Assembly: GCA_049511335.1 (NCBI GenBank)
Contig: JBEKYD010000003.1
Span: 12,068 to 76,067 of the forward strand
Direction of reading: 5' to 3'
Source of the DNA: JBEKYD01 sp049511335
GTDB lineage: Bacteria; Acidobacteriota; Terriglobia; Bryobacterales; Bryobacteraceae
DNA: 64,000 bases
Positions 18,255 to 26,225 of this stretch are shown in pieces. The notes under the pieces were generated by a model, which did no database searches, was not told the origin of the DNA, and was given only the letters and a program-made list of their open reading frames with translations. Both the position numbers and the translations under genes were made by a program. Numbering within the stretch: position 1 is the first letter of the stretch; each line of letters starts with the position of its first letter.

Positions 18255-18380
18255 CGGGGCTCCCCGGGAACAGCCCGCATGTTCCGACGTAGTCAACCCC
18301 AGACAAAGGGCCGCCCGGCGAGGCAGACGTTCTCAAGGAAACACGCGGCCTGTCCCCACGTTCCCAAACGGTTTGCGCCG
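18255..18380. repeat. diverged direct repeat copy 2 (partner of 17178-17310)
   Basis: Contains GGGGCTCCCCGG, CCGCATGTTCCGACGTAGTC, AACCCCAGACAAAG and CGGCGAGGCAGACGTTCTCA in the same order and orientation as at 17178-17310. The two copies bracket the methyltransferase gene. The remaining gap to 18602 shows no other feature. Confidence 0.7.
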
Positions 18381-18602
18381 CGCCTCGGCTTTCAGGCCGG
18401 CGTTTCTAACTTTCCCCGAAATCTGCACAAGTCTGCACAAGCCGTAGCCCCGGCGATCTTGTCGCCGGTGCCTTTCTCCGCCCTCGCCAAAACTCGGGTC
18501 ACAGAAGTTCGAAATGTTCTTTAACTGCACTTACCCCTTTCCTTTCATTGCCTCCCAGCCACCCCGCCGATCCCAGGCACCCCGTCCGCGCACGCTCGCG
18601 AT

Positions 18603-19058
18603 GTGATCCGCTCCGGTGGCACCATCCACGGCGCCATCGCCATAGCCAACGTTCTCCGCAAGGATGTTCTCGCCTGGCGCCGCGAGCTTCCTCATTTCGC
18701 CGCCGCCCTGGAGCAAGCTTTCTCCGAGCGCGATCTGATGCACCGCGAAAGAGTCATGGCTCTGGTCGACCAGGCCTACCAAACCCTCGGCGACATCCTC
18801 CGCGACGACAAAGCTTCCCCCAGCGTCCAGTTCAAAGCCGCCAGATTCATCATCGAGCAAGCCACTCCCCACATCCCGTCCGAGCGGAACCCCCCTACTG
18901 CCGCTAAACCCGCCCCGGTAGGCGCACAAATGCCGCCAAATCGCGCAAAAATGCCCAACGCCGCCGATTTCGCCGGCTTCAGTGAGGAGTGCCCCTGCGG
19001 CAGCGGTAAGAAATTCACCGATTGTTGCCTCCCCAAGGTGCTTTCGGGCGCAGCCTGA
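18603..19058 (+). CDS. small protein with HTH-like N-terminus and C-terminal SEC-C zinc motif
   Basis: A protein of about 151 aa. Residues 5-45 (GGTIHGAIAIANVLRKDVLA, then WRRELPHFAAALEQAF) read like the helix-turn-helix of small-terminase or transposase-like proteins. A helical middle follows (ASPSVQFKAARFIIEQA). The C-terminus is a clear SEC-C zinc finger, CPCGSGKKFTDCC. No ATG exists in frame downstream of the stop at 18522-18524, so the GTG at 18603 is the best start; the true N-terminus may be missing. SEC-C motifs bind zinc and protein or nucleic acid partners. Function unknown. Confidence 0.6.
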   Translation: MIRSGGTIHGAIAIANVLRKDVLAWRRELPHFAAALEQAFSERDLMHRERVMALVDQAYQTLGDILRDDKASPSVQFKAARFIIEQATPHIPSERNPPTAAKPAPVGAQMPPNRAKMPNAADFAGFSEECPCGSGKKFTDCCLPKVLSGAA

Positions 19059-19100
19059 TCGTTCTCTCTGTGTCCCCCGGCGATTTCCCGTCCGCCGGCC

Positions 19101-19222
19101 CTGCGCTACACGGTTGTCCTGGAACGAGAAGCGGACGGCGGATACGTCGCCACCGTGCCGGCACCCCCCGGTTGCGTGTCCCAGGGCGACACTCGTGATG
19201 ACGTTCTGAAGAACCGGTCGCG
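19101..19222 (+). pseudogene. hicB antitoxin remnant, truncated by a MITE-like element
   Basis: In frame from 19101 the DNA encodes LRYTVVLEREADGGYVATVP and then APPGCVSQGDTRDDVLKN, which is the conserved N-terminal half of HicB-type antitoxins. No ATG precedes it (CTG stands at the expected start). About eight bases after the conserved part the sequence enters the terminal repeat of a 122-bp inverted-repeat element. The C-terminal half and the hicA toxin gene are absent. Recognition is from the family pattern. Confidence 0.7.
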
Positions 19223-19229
19223 GCGTATA

Positions 19230-19351
19230 GTAGGGCGGACCCCCTGCCTGGTCCGCGCGGGACGCCCTCGTCCCGCACTTCTTCCCAAGAATCAGGTTCC
19301 CGCCGAAGAGCCGGCCAGGGGGCCGGCTGCGGGCGAGGGCGTCCGCCCTAC
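19230..19351. mobile_element. MITE-like element, GTAGGGCGGAC family, copy 1
   Basis: A 122-bp element bounded by the 11-bp inverted repeats GTAGGGCGGAC and GTCCGCCCTAC, with internal GGTCCGCGCGGGACGCCCTC. A second copy of 124 bp in the opposite orientation lies at 29468-29591. It has no coding capacity. It directly follows the hicB remnant. Confidence 0.75.
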
Positions 19352-19422
19352 GAATCATGCAGCCTTGCACCAGGGACGAAAGTGTGCGGCATTAGCCTGC
19401 GGCCCTGTTAGATGATGGAAGA

Positions 19423-20847
19423 ATGACCCCTGAAGAGTTTCGCCAGGCCGGGCACCGGCTGGTGGATTTCATTGCCGATTACCGGGCTCAGGCCAGCCGG
19501 TTTCCGGTGATGGCGCGAACCGCTCCTGGCGAGGTGCGCGCTCAACTTCCCGCCGCTCCGCCGTGCGACCCCGAACCGTTCGAGGCGGTGCTCGCCGATC
19601 TGGAACGGATCGTTCTGCCCGGGCTCTCCCACTGGCAGCATCCCCGCTTCTTCGGTTACTTTCCCGCCAACAGCCTGCTATCGAGCGTGCTCGGCGACCT
19701 GGCCAGCACCGGCCTGGGCGTGCTCGGCCTGTCCTGGCAAGCTAGCCCGGCGCTCACCGAGGTGGAAGAAGTCGCTACCGATTGGGTGCGCCAGATGGTA
19801 GACCTGTCCCCGGCCTGGAGCGGCGTGATTCAGGACACCGCTTCCACTTCCACTCTGGTCGCCCTGCTGTGCGCGCGCGAGCGGGCCACCGATTTCAGCC
19901 TGACGCGCGGCGGCCTGGTTGGCGAGAAGTCCCCGCTAATCGTCTACACTTCCGCGCACAGCCACAGTTCCGTATCGAAAGCCGCGCTGCTGGCCGGCTT
20001 CGGCCGCGACAACGTCCGAATGGTGGATCACGATGCCGCTTACGCCATGCGGCCCGAAGCTCTCGAAGCCGCCGTCCAACGCGACCTCGAGGAAGGCCGC
20101 AGACCTTGCGCGGTGGTCGCCACGGTCGGCACCACCACTTCCACGGCCCTCGATCCGCTCGAAGCCATCGCCGCTATCGCCGCCCGCCACCATGTCTGGA
20201 TGCACGTGGACGCCGCCCTGGCAGGCTCCGCCATGATTCTTCCCGAGTGCCGCTGGATGTGGCAGGGCGTGGAAGGCGCGGATTCGCTGGTGTTGAACGT
20301 GCACAAATGGCTGGGCGTGTCGTTCGATTGCGCGCTCTACTACGTGCGTTCACCCGAACACCTGGTGCGCGTCATGTCCACCAATCCCAGCTATCTGCAG
20401 ACCGCCGCGGACGCGGTAGTCAAGAACTTGCGCGATTGGGGGCTGCCGCTGGGCCGCCGTTTCCGCGCGCTCAAGCTTTGGTTCGCCATCCGTGCGGAAG
20501 GCGTCGCCGGCCTCCAGGCCCGGCTGCGCCGCGACTTGGCCAACGCGCAATGGCTGGCCGGCGAAATCGCCAAAACCGCGAACTGGCGCGTGCTGGCCCC
20601 GGTGCCGCTGCAAACTCTTTGCATCCGCCACGAACCCGAAGGCTTGAGCGGACCCGATCTCGACCGGCACACCTTGGCCTGGGCCGACCGAATCAATCGC
20701 GGCGGGCAAGCCTATCTCACCCCAGCCATTCTCGACGACCGTTGGATGGTGAGGGTCTCGATCGGCGCTCTGCCCACCGAACGGGAGCACGTCGAAGCCC
20801 TGTGGCGGGTGCTGCGTAAGGAGGCGGAAATGGGCTCCGGCTACTGA
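19423..20847 (+). CDS. PLP-dependent aromatic-L-amino-acid decarboxylase family protein
   Basis: A 474-aa group II pyridoxal-phosphate decarboxylase (DDC/tryptophan decarboxylase type) that converts aromatic amino acids to amines. It shows the N-terminal GHRLVDFIADY, HPRFFGYFPANS, the HSHSSVSKAA stacking-His segment, VATVGTTTSTALDP, WMHVDAALAGSA (PLP Asp) and Lys295 in LNVHKWLGVSFDCALYYVR, the Schiff-base lysine. The DDC loop and C-terminal domain are complete. The context (deformylase, acetyltransferase, methyltransferase downstream) does not fix the substrate. Confidence 0.92.
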   Translation: MTPEEFRQAGHRLVDFIADYRAQASRFPVMARTAPGEVRAQLPAAPPCDPEPFEAVLADLERIVLPGLSHWQHPRFFGYFPANSLLSSVLGDLASTGLGVLGLSWQASPALTEVEEVATDWVRQMVDLSPAWSGVIQDTASTSTLVALLCARERATDFSLTRGGLVGEKSPLIVYTSAHSHSSVSKAALLAGFGRDNVRMVDHDAAYAMRPEALEAAVQRDLEEGRRPCAVVATVGTTTSTALDPLEAIAAIAARHHVWMHVDAALAGSAMILPECRWMWQGVEGADSLVLNVHKWLGVSFDCALYYVRSPEHLVRVMSTNPSYLQTAADAVVKNLRDWGLPLGRRFRALKLWFAIRAEGVAGLQARLRRDLANAQWLAGEIAKTANWRVLAPVPLQTLCIRHEPEGLSGPDLDRHTLAWADRINRGGQAYLTPAILDDRWMVRVSIGALPTEREHVEALWRVLRKEAEMGSGY

Positions 20848-21071
20848 AACGCCAGGCTGACCGCGCGGGCGAAGTTGTGTTACGCCGCCTTCCTCACCTC
20901 GGCGCGTGATCCAAGACCGAGGCCCGCAGCCAGTGAGTCTCGCCCCGCCATAAAGCCCTTCTATCCTCTACATACAGTAAGAAGGTTACAACCGGATAGG
21001 AGCACGTTGGTCTCCAGGCCGCCAGCGTGATAATTTGGACCGAGCCGGTAGAGTTGCAGCAACGCACGTTT

Positions 21072-21674
21072 ATGATGCCATTCGGGGTGCTCAAAATCGT
21101 CCAGGCCGGTGACCCGGTTCTCCGCCGCGTTGCCCGGCCGGTAACGCCGGAGGAAATCCGCAGCCGCGAAATCGAGCAGCTTGTCGAGTGGATGCGCGAG
21201 ACCATGCGCGACGCTCCCGGCGTGGGGCTCGCGGCGCCCCAAGTCGGGTTGCCGGTGCAACTCGCGGTTATCGAAGACCGGGCCGAGTTGCTCGCCTCCA
21301 TGTCCCCTGAGCGGCTGGCGGAGCGCCAGCGCCGGCCGGTGCCGTTCCAGGTCTTGTTCAATCCGCGCATCGAGACCGGCGGCGAACAAGTGGAGTTTTT
21401 CGAAGGCTGCCTGAGCTTGGCCGGATTCAGCGCCATCGTCCCCCGATGGCTTCGCGTTAGCGTCAGTTGTCTCGACCATCGCGGCGAGCCTGTGACTTTC
21501 GGCGCCGAGGGATGGCACGCCCGGATCGTCCAACATGAAGCAGACCATCTGAACGGCACTCTCTACGTGGATCGAATGCGATCGCGATCGCTTACCACCC
21601 TGGAGAATCTGAACCGGCACTGGAACGGCCTACCCATCGGCGAGGCCCTGGCGCGGCTGCAAATGGCCGATTGA
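21072..21674 (+). CDS. def: peptide deformylase
   Basis: A metalloprotease removing the N-formyl group from nascent proteins. All three motifs are present: GVGLAAPQVG (residues 50-59 from the ATG at 21072), EGCLS with metal ligand Cys113, and HEADH (155-159) with two His ligands and the catalytic Glu. It is about 200 aa, long for the family because of an insert between motifs 1 and 2 (LASMSPERLAERQRRPVPFQ), as in type I deformylases of the Def-like group. The GTG at 21027 would extend it by 15 residues with no family support. Confidence 0.92.
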   Translation: MMPFGVLKIVQAGDPVLRRVARPVTPEEIRSREIEQLVEWMRETMRDAPGVGLAAPQVGLPVQLAVIEDRAELLASMSPERLAERQRRPVPFQVLFNPRIETGGEQVEFFEGCLSLAGFSAIVPRWLRVSVSCLDHRGEPVTFGAEGWHARIVQHEADHLNGTLYVDRMRSRSLTTLENLNRHWNGLPIGEALARLQMAD

Positions 21675-21732
21675 AGGCTGTCAGCCCGGCCCATTCAATG
21701 GGGAACCATCGCCTGCGCGATACTGATAATCG

Positions 21733-22509
21733 GTGACATTTGAGAGCGTCGCGGTCAATCTCCGCGAATCCTTTCGCATCATCGCCGCCAGCCGCTCCGC
21801 GGGCGAGTTGCGGGAACTGCCCGGCGTCAGCCTGGCTTCGGCCGGCACCACGTTTCAGATGTTCAATGCGGCTTTCCTGTCTTCCCCGGTGGAAAGCGAC
21901 GTGGAACTGGCCCGGCGCGTGGTTCTTCCCTCGGTGCATTTCGACGCCCGCGGGCTCTCCTGGGCCTTCTGGGTCTGCGAAGACTTGCTCGGCTGGCGCG
22001 CTCAGCGCAAGTGCCGGCAGGTGTTCGAGCGCCAGGGCCTGCGCCATTCGGTGGACTTGCCCGGCATGATCGCCGAGCGCATCCTGCCTCCCCAGCGCCT
22101 GCTTCCTGAAATCGAGGTGCGGCGCGTCTCGACCTCCGCCGCCCGCGAGGGCTTCTGCGCGGTCGGGTCGGTATGTTTTCACGTGCCCATTCACTGGTTC
22201 CGCGAGGTCTTCGACGGCGCGGATGTATGGGACCGCTTTCGCGCCTACAACGGCTACGTCGATGGCGAAGTCGTCTCCACCGCGGCCATCGTTGCCGCCG
22301 GCGACGCGGTCGGCGTCTACAACGTCGCCACCCTCCCAGGGCACCAGCGCCGCGGCTACGGCGAAGCCGTCATGCGCTTCGCCCTGAATGAGGCCAAACG
22401 CGACCTCGGCATCGGCCGCAGCATCCTCCAATCCACCCCCGCCGGCCTCCACCTTTACGAGCGCATGGGCTACCGCACCGTCACCCGGATCTCGGTCTAC
22501 GCGTCGTAG
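21733..22509 (+). CDS. GNAT family N-acetyltransferase
   Basis: A protein of about 258 aa with a divergent N-terminal half (1-130) and a C-terminal GNAT fold: GEVVSTAAIVAAGDAVGVYN, the acetyl-CoA pyrophosphate loop VATLPGHQRRGYGEAVMRFA (Q/RxxGxG/A), and YERMGYRTVTRISVY as the last strands. The start is GTG at 21733. It lies 59 bases after the deformylase on the same strand and could be co-transcribed. The substrate is unknown. Confidence 0.85.
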   Translation: MTFESVAVNLRESFRIIAASRSAGELRELPGVSLASAGTTFQMFNAAFLSSPVESDVELARRVVLPSVHFDARGLSWAFWVCEDLLGWRAQRKCRQVFERQGLRHSVDLPGMIAERILPPQRLLPEIEVRRVSTSAAREGFCAVGSVCFHVPIHWFREVFDGADVWDRFRAYNGYVDGEVVSTAAIVAAGDAVGVYNVATLPGHQRRGYGEAVMRFALNEAKRDLGIGRSILQSTPAGLHLYERMGYRTVTRISVYAS

Positions 22510-22567
22510 CGCCGGAACTCACGAAACGCGCCCAGGTTCGGCTATGCTAGTGCGAGAGGGGAAATCG

Positions 22568-23587
22568 ATGGCTACGCCGGCACAGACTCCCGTTACACCT
22601 GCCCGCCTCATGCAATTTGCCTGGGGCTATTCCGTTCCACTGATGGTCGAAGCGGCCATCCAGCACCGTTTGTTCGACGTGTTGGACAGCGGGCCGAAAA
22701 CCGCCGCCGAGCTTGCCGCCCAGGCGGCCATCTCCGAGCGCGGTACGCGCGCCGTGCTCAACGCCCTCACGGGGATCGAGCTGCTGAGCAAGGACCCCGA
22801 AGGGCGCTATTCGCTCACGGCGGAGAGCTCGCTCTTTCTGGTCAGCACCAAACCTTCCTTCATGGGCGGTATTATCAAACACACCAGCACCCAGCTATTG
22901 CCCAAGTGGCTCGAGCTCAACGAGATCGTCCGAACCGGCAAGCCTGCCACGAGCGTCAACAGCGAAGCGAGCGGCGCCGCGTTTTTCCACGATTTCGTGG
23001 AAGACATATTTCCCATGAGCTATCCCTCCGCGCAAGTGCTGGCGGACACGCTCGCCATCGGCGAGGCGGACGCGCCGGTGCGGGTGCTCGACATTGCGGC
23101 TGGTTCGGGAGTGTGGGGCATCGCGCTGGCGCAGCGCTCGCCGCACGTTCGGGTTACGGCGGTGGATTGGCCGGGCGTGCTGGATGTAACGCGCCGGGTT
23201 GCAACGCGCTTCGGGGTTGGCGACCGGGTGGAGACCAGGGCCGGAGATTTGTTGGAAGTGGATTTCGGCAGCGGCTACCAGGTGGCCACGCTTGGTCACA
23301 TCTTGCACAGTGAGGGCGAGAGCCGGGGCCGCAAGCTGCTGGCCAAGGTTTGCCGAGCACTCGCGCCGGGCGGCACCATTGCCATCGCAGAGTTTCTGGT
23401 GGACGACGCCCGCGCTACCCAAAGCAGCGGATTGATCTTCGCCGTGAACATGCTGGTCAACACAGACGAAGGCGACACCTTCAGCTTCTCGGAAATCGTA
23501 GGGTGGCTGAAAGAGGCAGGCTTCGAGAACGCGCGGACCGTGGATGCGCCGGGGCCGTCGCCATTGATTCTGGCGAATAGAGCGTGA
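22568..23587 (+). CDS. O-methyltransferase, plant-COMT/CrtF-like family 2
   Basis: A SAM-dependent methyltransferase of about 339 aa. The N-terminal dimerisation winged helix (AIQHRLFDVLDSGPKTAAEL, ISERGTRAVLNALTGIELL) is followed by the catalytic domain with VRVLDIAAGSGVWGIALAQ (motif I), VTAVDWPGVLDVTRR, YQVATLGHILHSEGE and ALAPGGTIAIAEFLVDD. These are hallmarks of methyltransferase family 2 (bacterial hydroxyneurosporene/caffeate type). The start at 22568 follows GAGAGGGGA at good spacing; the longer frame to 22388 overlaps the previous gene and is unlikely. The substrate is unknown. Confidence 0.9.
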   Translation: MATPAQTPVTPARLMQFAWGYSVPLMVEAAIQHRLFDVLDSGPKTAAELAAQAAISERGTRAVLNALTGIELLSKDPEGRYSLTAESSLFLVSTKPSFMGGIIKHTSTQLLPKWLELNEIVRTGKPATSVNSEASGAAFFHDFVEDIFPMSYPSAQVLADTLAIGEADAPVRVLDIAAGSGVWGIALAQRSPHVRVTAVDWPGVLDVTRRVATRFGVGDRVETRAGDLLEVDFGSGYQVATLGHILHSEGESRGRKLLAKVCRALAPGGTIAIAEFLVDDARATQSSGLIFAVNMLVNTDEGDTFSFSEIVGWLKEAGFENARTVDAPGPSPLILANRA

Positions 23588-23621
23588 CGGCGTCAGGGCC
23601 AGCAAAACTGCTCCGACGCGC

Positions 23622-23888
23622 TTACCTCTGCTGGCTCTGTCGCATTAATTGCCGAAGGTAGGCGTTGATCCGAGTCTGGTAACCTTCGCCCGCTGTCTTC
23701 AACCACACCACGACGTCGGAGTCCAGTCGAATCGTCACGCTGGTTTTCTTGGGCCGATAGAATTTTCCAATTACTGCATCCGGTGGGATCTGCCGGATCT
23801 CCGGGATGTCCGAGAAATCAATCTCGGAATCCGGCCGGGCTGCGAGCCTTTGAAGTTGCTTTCGTTTTTCAGGCGTTAGCTTGGGCAT
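23622..23888 (-). CDS. brnA: BrnA-type antitoxin
   Basis: An 88-aa antitoxin of the brnTA type II system. The C-terminal RHH-like BrnA core TIRLDSDVVVWLKTAGEGYQ continues TRINAYLRQLM and is diagnostic; the N-terminal half (DFSDIPEI, PPDAVIGKFYRP) is also typical. Its start overlaps the end of the toxin gene by 20 bases, the usual brnT-brnA order. Such antitoxins bind the toxin and repress their own promoter. Confidence 0.92.
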   Translation of the reverse strand: MPKLTPEKRKQLQRLAARPDSEIDFSDIPEIRQIPPDAVIGKFYRPKKTSVTIRLDSDVVVWLKTAGEGYQTRINAYLRQLMRQSQQR

Positions 23889-24156
23889 ACAGTCTCCTTT
23901 CCCTCCGGGATGCAGGACGGGCCGAGATGATGCGTATCACCTCTTCGGAATCCTCGTCCCGATACGTATGTACAACGACGAAAATTGCGACGTCTTCAAT
24001 CCACCCGATTGCGTGCCAGCGCTCCTCGCCATCCGTTATCCTCTCGACGAACGTCACACAACGCGGATCCTCAAAAACAAGTTGAGCTGTCTCGAATTCG
24101 ATCCCATGTTTCCGCAGGTTGCTTTCGGTCTTTGCGCCGTCCCACTCAACCCGCAT
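23869..24156 (-). CDS. brnT: BrnT-type ribonuclease toxin
   Basis: A 95-aa RelE-fold toxin. It shows VEWDGAKTESNLRKHGIEFE, AQLVFEDP, EERWHAIG, FVVVHTYRD and IRIISARPASRRERRLY, the conserved BrnT blocks including the basic ISAR-RE end. BrnT inhibits translation by RNA cleavage and is neutralised by BrnA, encoded immediately downstream. Length and all blocks are intact, so the pair should be functional. Confidence 0.93.
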   Translation of the reverse strand: MRVEWDGAKTESNLRKHGIEFETAQLVFEDPRCVTFVERITDGEERWHAIGWIEDVAIFVVVHTYRDEDSEEVIRIISARPASRRERRLYAQANA

Positions 24157-24229
24157 CTGTACTTACATTATCGTACAGACGGAGGCCGGTTGCGACGACA
24201 TACAATGGTCCGGTAGGAAGCAATCGAGC

Positions 24230-24424
24230 ATGATCGAGAAACCGAACATCCCCAAGTTTGAATCCGAGGCGGAAGAAGCGGAATGGTGGTACCAACACCG
24301 CGAGGAGACCGCACAGTGGATGGAGGAAGCCGCGGCCGCCGGGCAAACTACTACCCTGGCGAATGTTCTCGAACGCGCCATGCTCCTGCATGAAGCCCTG
24401 CGGCGTGAAGAGCGCGCGGGATAA
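24230..24424 (+). CDS. orphan CopG/BrnA-like antitoxin, 64 aa
   Basis: A small protein beginning MIEKPNIPKFESEAEEAEWW. The IPKFxSEAEEAEWW block followed by an acidic helix is typical of CopG-family antitoxins of type II systems (DUF3680-like). AGGAAG lies nine bases before the ATG; the frame is open further upstream without a good site. It is divergent from brnTA with a 73-base gap and has no toxin gene of its own. It could cross-react with BrnT or be a leftover. Confidence 0.7.
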   Translation: MIEKPNIPKFESEAEEAEWWYQHREETAQWMEEAAAAGQTTTLANVLERAMLLHEALRREERAG

Positions 24425-24644
24425 TTGGCAGCGGGTAGTTAGCGAAAGCTGGCGCCGTTGCGATTGCCGAGCTTGTAAGGCGATGGCCTGAGGGCGGTGA
24501 TGCGGCTCACCAAATCGTACAAAATCAACTTACATAACAGGTGGCGCCTGGGCGGTTCCGGCAATCCCGCGCCCCTATCCCATGGGGCGTCTTATCGCCA
24601 CTCATCCAAGGTGGGCGTACGAGCCTGCTCGCGCCATCCGCCCC

Positions 24645-25088
24645 TCACTGTGACTGCGTCAAAAGCTGCTGCACCTTCGCTTCTCTCGGCGCAAACATGT
24701 ACACCAATTGGCCCGTGACCGTATCTCGCTCCGTCTGCAGCTTCCTCAGCTTCTCATCGGCTTCTTTCAGCATCCTCTTGATGCTTGGGTCGCCGGGTTT
24801 GCAGGCCTGCCTCACGCACCGGTCCCAGACCCCGTTGAGGACCTCCGTGGCCGCCACGAGCCCGTTGTTATACCGGTTGAGCTGATCCTGCAAGTGCGCA
24901 GAGTCTACTTCGATGCGTAACAGCTTGGCCTCAATGGGAATCTTCGCGTACCACCACCACGCAACCTTGTCGAACTCTTGGTACTGCTCGTCCATCTTGG
25001 AACGTTCCGCTTCCTCCTCGCGCCGCGCCGCCGCCGCCGATATGTCGAAGCTCGTCGTCTTGACGAACATGTTCACCGAAGTGTTCAT
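24645..25088 (-). CDS. soluble part of a split membrane protein, hypothetical
   Basis: About 147 aa from the ATG at 25088, helical and charged (FDISAAAARREEEAERSKMD, RIEVDSAHLQDQLNRY), with two Cys (WDRCVRQAC) and the end LVYMFAPREAKVQQLL. The frame continues open upstream to 25322, where in the overlap it reads AAEREEQSNQMLNAMNTSVN. That overlapping part makes sensible coding sequence, so this is probably the rest of the protein that starts at 25288 in another frame. Otherwise it is a separate gene coupled by an ATGA overlap. No family recognised. Confidence 0.6.
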   Translation of the reverse strand: MNTSVNMFVKTTSFDISAAAARREEEAERSKMDEQYQEFDKVAWWWYAKIPIEAKLLRIEVDSAHLQDQLNRYNNGLVAATEVLNGVWDRCVRQACKPGDPSIKRMLKEADEKLRKLQTERDTVTGQLVYMFAPREAKVQQLLTQSQ

Positions 25089-25288
25089 CGCATTGAGCAT
25101 TTGATTTGATTGTTCTTCGCGCTCTGCTGCAGGATATCCCTGCAAAGCTGCAGCCGTGCGTCGTTGATCAATTGCCGGTCGTTCATGCGCGCGCTGATCC
25201 ACGGAATCAGCGTCGCGCTCAACAGTGAGCCGAAAATTAGCACCGTCAACGGGTGACGGAGCCAGGAGTGCTTCGTGTGAGTAGTCAT
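25085..25288 (-). CDS. N-terminal TM part of a split membrane protein
   Basis: 67 aa with one transmembrane helix (HPLTVLIFGSLLSATLIPWIS) followed by RMNDRQLINDARLQLCRDIL. It ends soon after in QQSAKNNQIKCSMR. The order membrane anchor, N/D-rich juxtamembrane and long helix is typical of a family of anchored helical proteins. The stop overlaps the ATG at 25088 as ATGA. The natural continuation is in the -1 frame, so this is either a frameshifted gene or a coupled two-gene pair. Confidence 0.55.
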   Translation of the reverse strand: MTTHTKHSWLRHPLTVLIFGSLLSATLIPWISARMNDRQLINDARLQLCRDILQQSAKNNQIKCSMR

Positions 25289-25457
25289 GCGGCCCTCCGA
25301 TTATCCGTTTGGAGGATATCATCCGGGATTTCCATGTTGCACTTCCGGATCCTGTTAAGGATACACCCAGCCGCCGTCCTTTGATCCCGCGACTGCGGCT
25401 GCGGGCTGCATTTGTTCGTCCGAGAGCCGCCTTCAGAAAAATCTAGCCAAGGAAAAT

Positions 25458-26225
25458 CTACCCCTCGAACCGCAAACACGCACGCCCCAGATAAATCTCG
25501 TCTCCGGCCCGCAGGCGCTCGCCGCGGCGGTTGCCTCTTGGGACTTCGATGGAGCGGCCGTCGCGGAAGATGCGGGTGCCGAATTCGCTGCCGTCGTCGG
25601 CTACGCGATATTGGCCTTCTTCGCGGCGGATGTGGGCGTGCTGCCGGGAGACGGTGCCGTTGGCTTCGTCGGCGTTCTCTTCAAAGACCACGTCGTTGCG
25701 CCGCACCACCCGCTGTTCGCTATCGGTGAGCTCCGCCATGCGGCCGATGTTGATGCGAGGCTTATCGAGAACGTACTCTTCGCGGGCGGCTTTACCCTTC
25801 ACCACCGCCAGGCGGCCGATGGGCGGTTCCGCGGCCGGCTTCGAGAGCTGGCGTCGGTAGTCGATGAAGAACGGTTGATCGCCGGTGCCGGAAGTTAAAA
25901 TCTCCACCGAAAAGCTGCGCGGGATCTGACAACCGGCTCCTTCGAGCGCCTCGCGGATGTCGTCTTCCAAGCGCCGGTCTTCGCCGAACGCCGCGGCCAG
26001 CAGATTGCGCCGCGCTTCTTCGGCGGCCACCAGGGTGACTTGGATGCGCGGAAACGGAAACACGCGCCGGCCGTGCGCCAGCACCTGCACCTGTTCCTCG
26101 ACGGATTCCAGGATGGCATGGTGCAGGGTGACGAGGTCGCCCGATTCGGCTTGCCCGAAGAGGCGCTCGGTGGCGGTGCGAAAGCCGCGCTCGATTTTCT
26201 TTTCAATCTCGGAAAACAGGTTCAT
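25458..26225 (-). CDS. FhaA-like protein: DUF3662 domain plus FHA domain
   Basis: 255 aa. Residues 1-115 form the FhaA N-terminal domain (FSEIEKKIERGFRTATERLF, QVQVLAHGRRVFPFPRIQVTL, IREALEGAGCQIP). The C-terminal FHA domain at about 155-255 has the phosphothreonine-binding signature NIGRMAELT...TVSRQHAHIRRE and a degenerate final loop. In mycobacteria FhaA binds a phosphorylated kinase or lipid-II flippase partner at the pole. Its ATG overlaps the stop of the SEDS-PBP gene (ATGA), so it is the last gene of the kinase/cell-wall operon. Confidence 0.9.
   Translation of the reverse strand: MNLFSEIEKKIERGFRTATERLFGQAESGDLVTLHHAILESVEEQVQVLAHGRRVFPFPRIQVTLVAAEEARRNLLAAAFGEDRRLEDDIREALEGAGCQIPRSFSVEILTSGTGDQPFFIDYRRQLSKPAAEPPIGRLAVVKGKAAREEYVLDKPRINIGRMAELTDSEQRVVRRNDVVFEENADEANGTVSRQHAHIRREEGQYRVADDGSEFGTRIFRDGRSIEVPRGNRRGERLRAGDEIYLGRACLRFEG

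Noticed and set aside
17178..18380. Repeats considered as a CRISPR array
   Set aside because: Only two diverged copies about 1 kb apart flank a gene; there is no regular short spacing and no cas gene.
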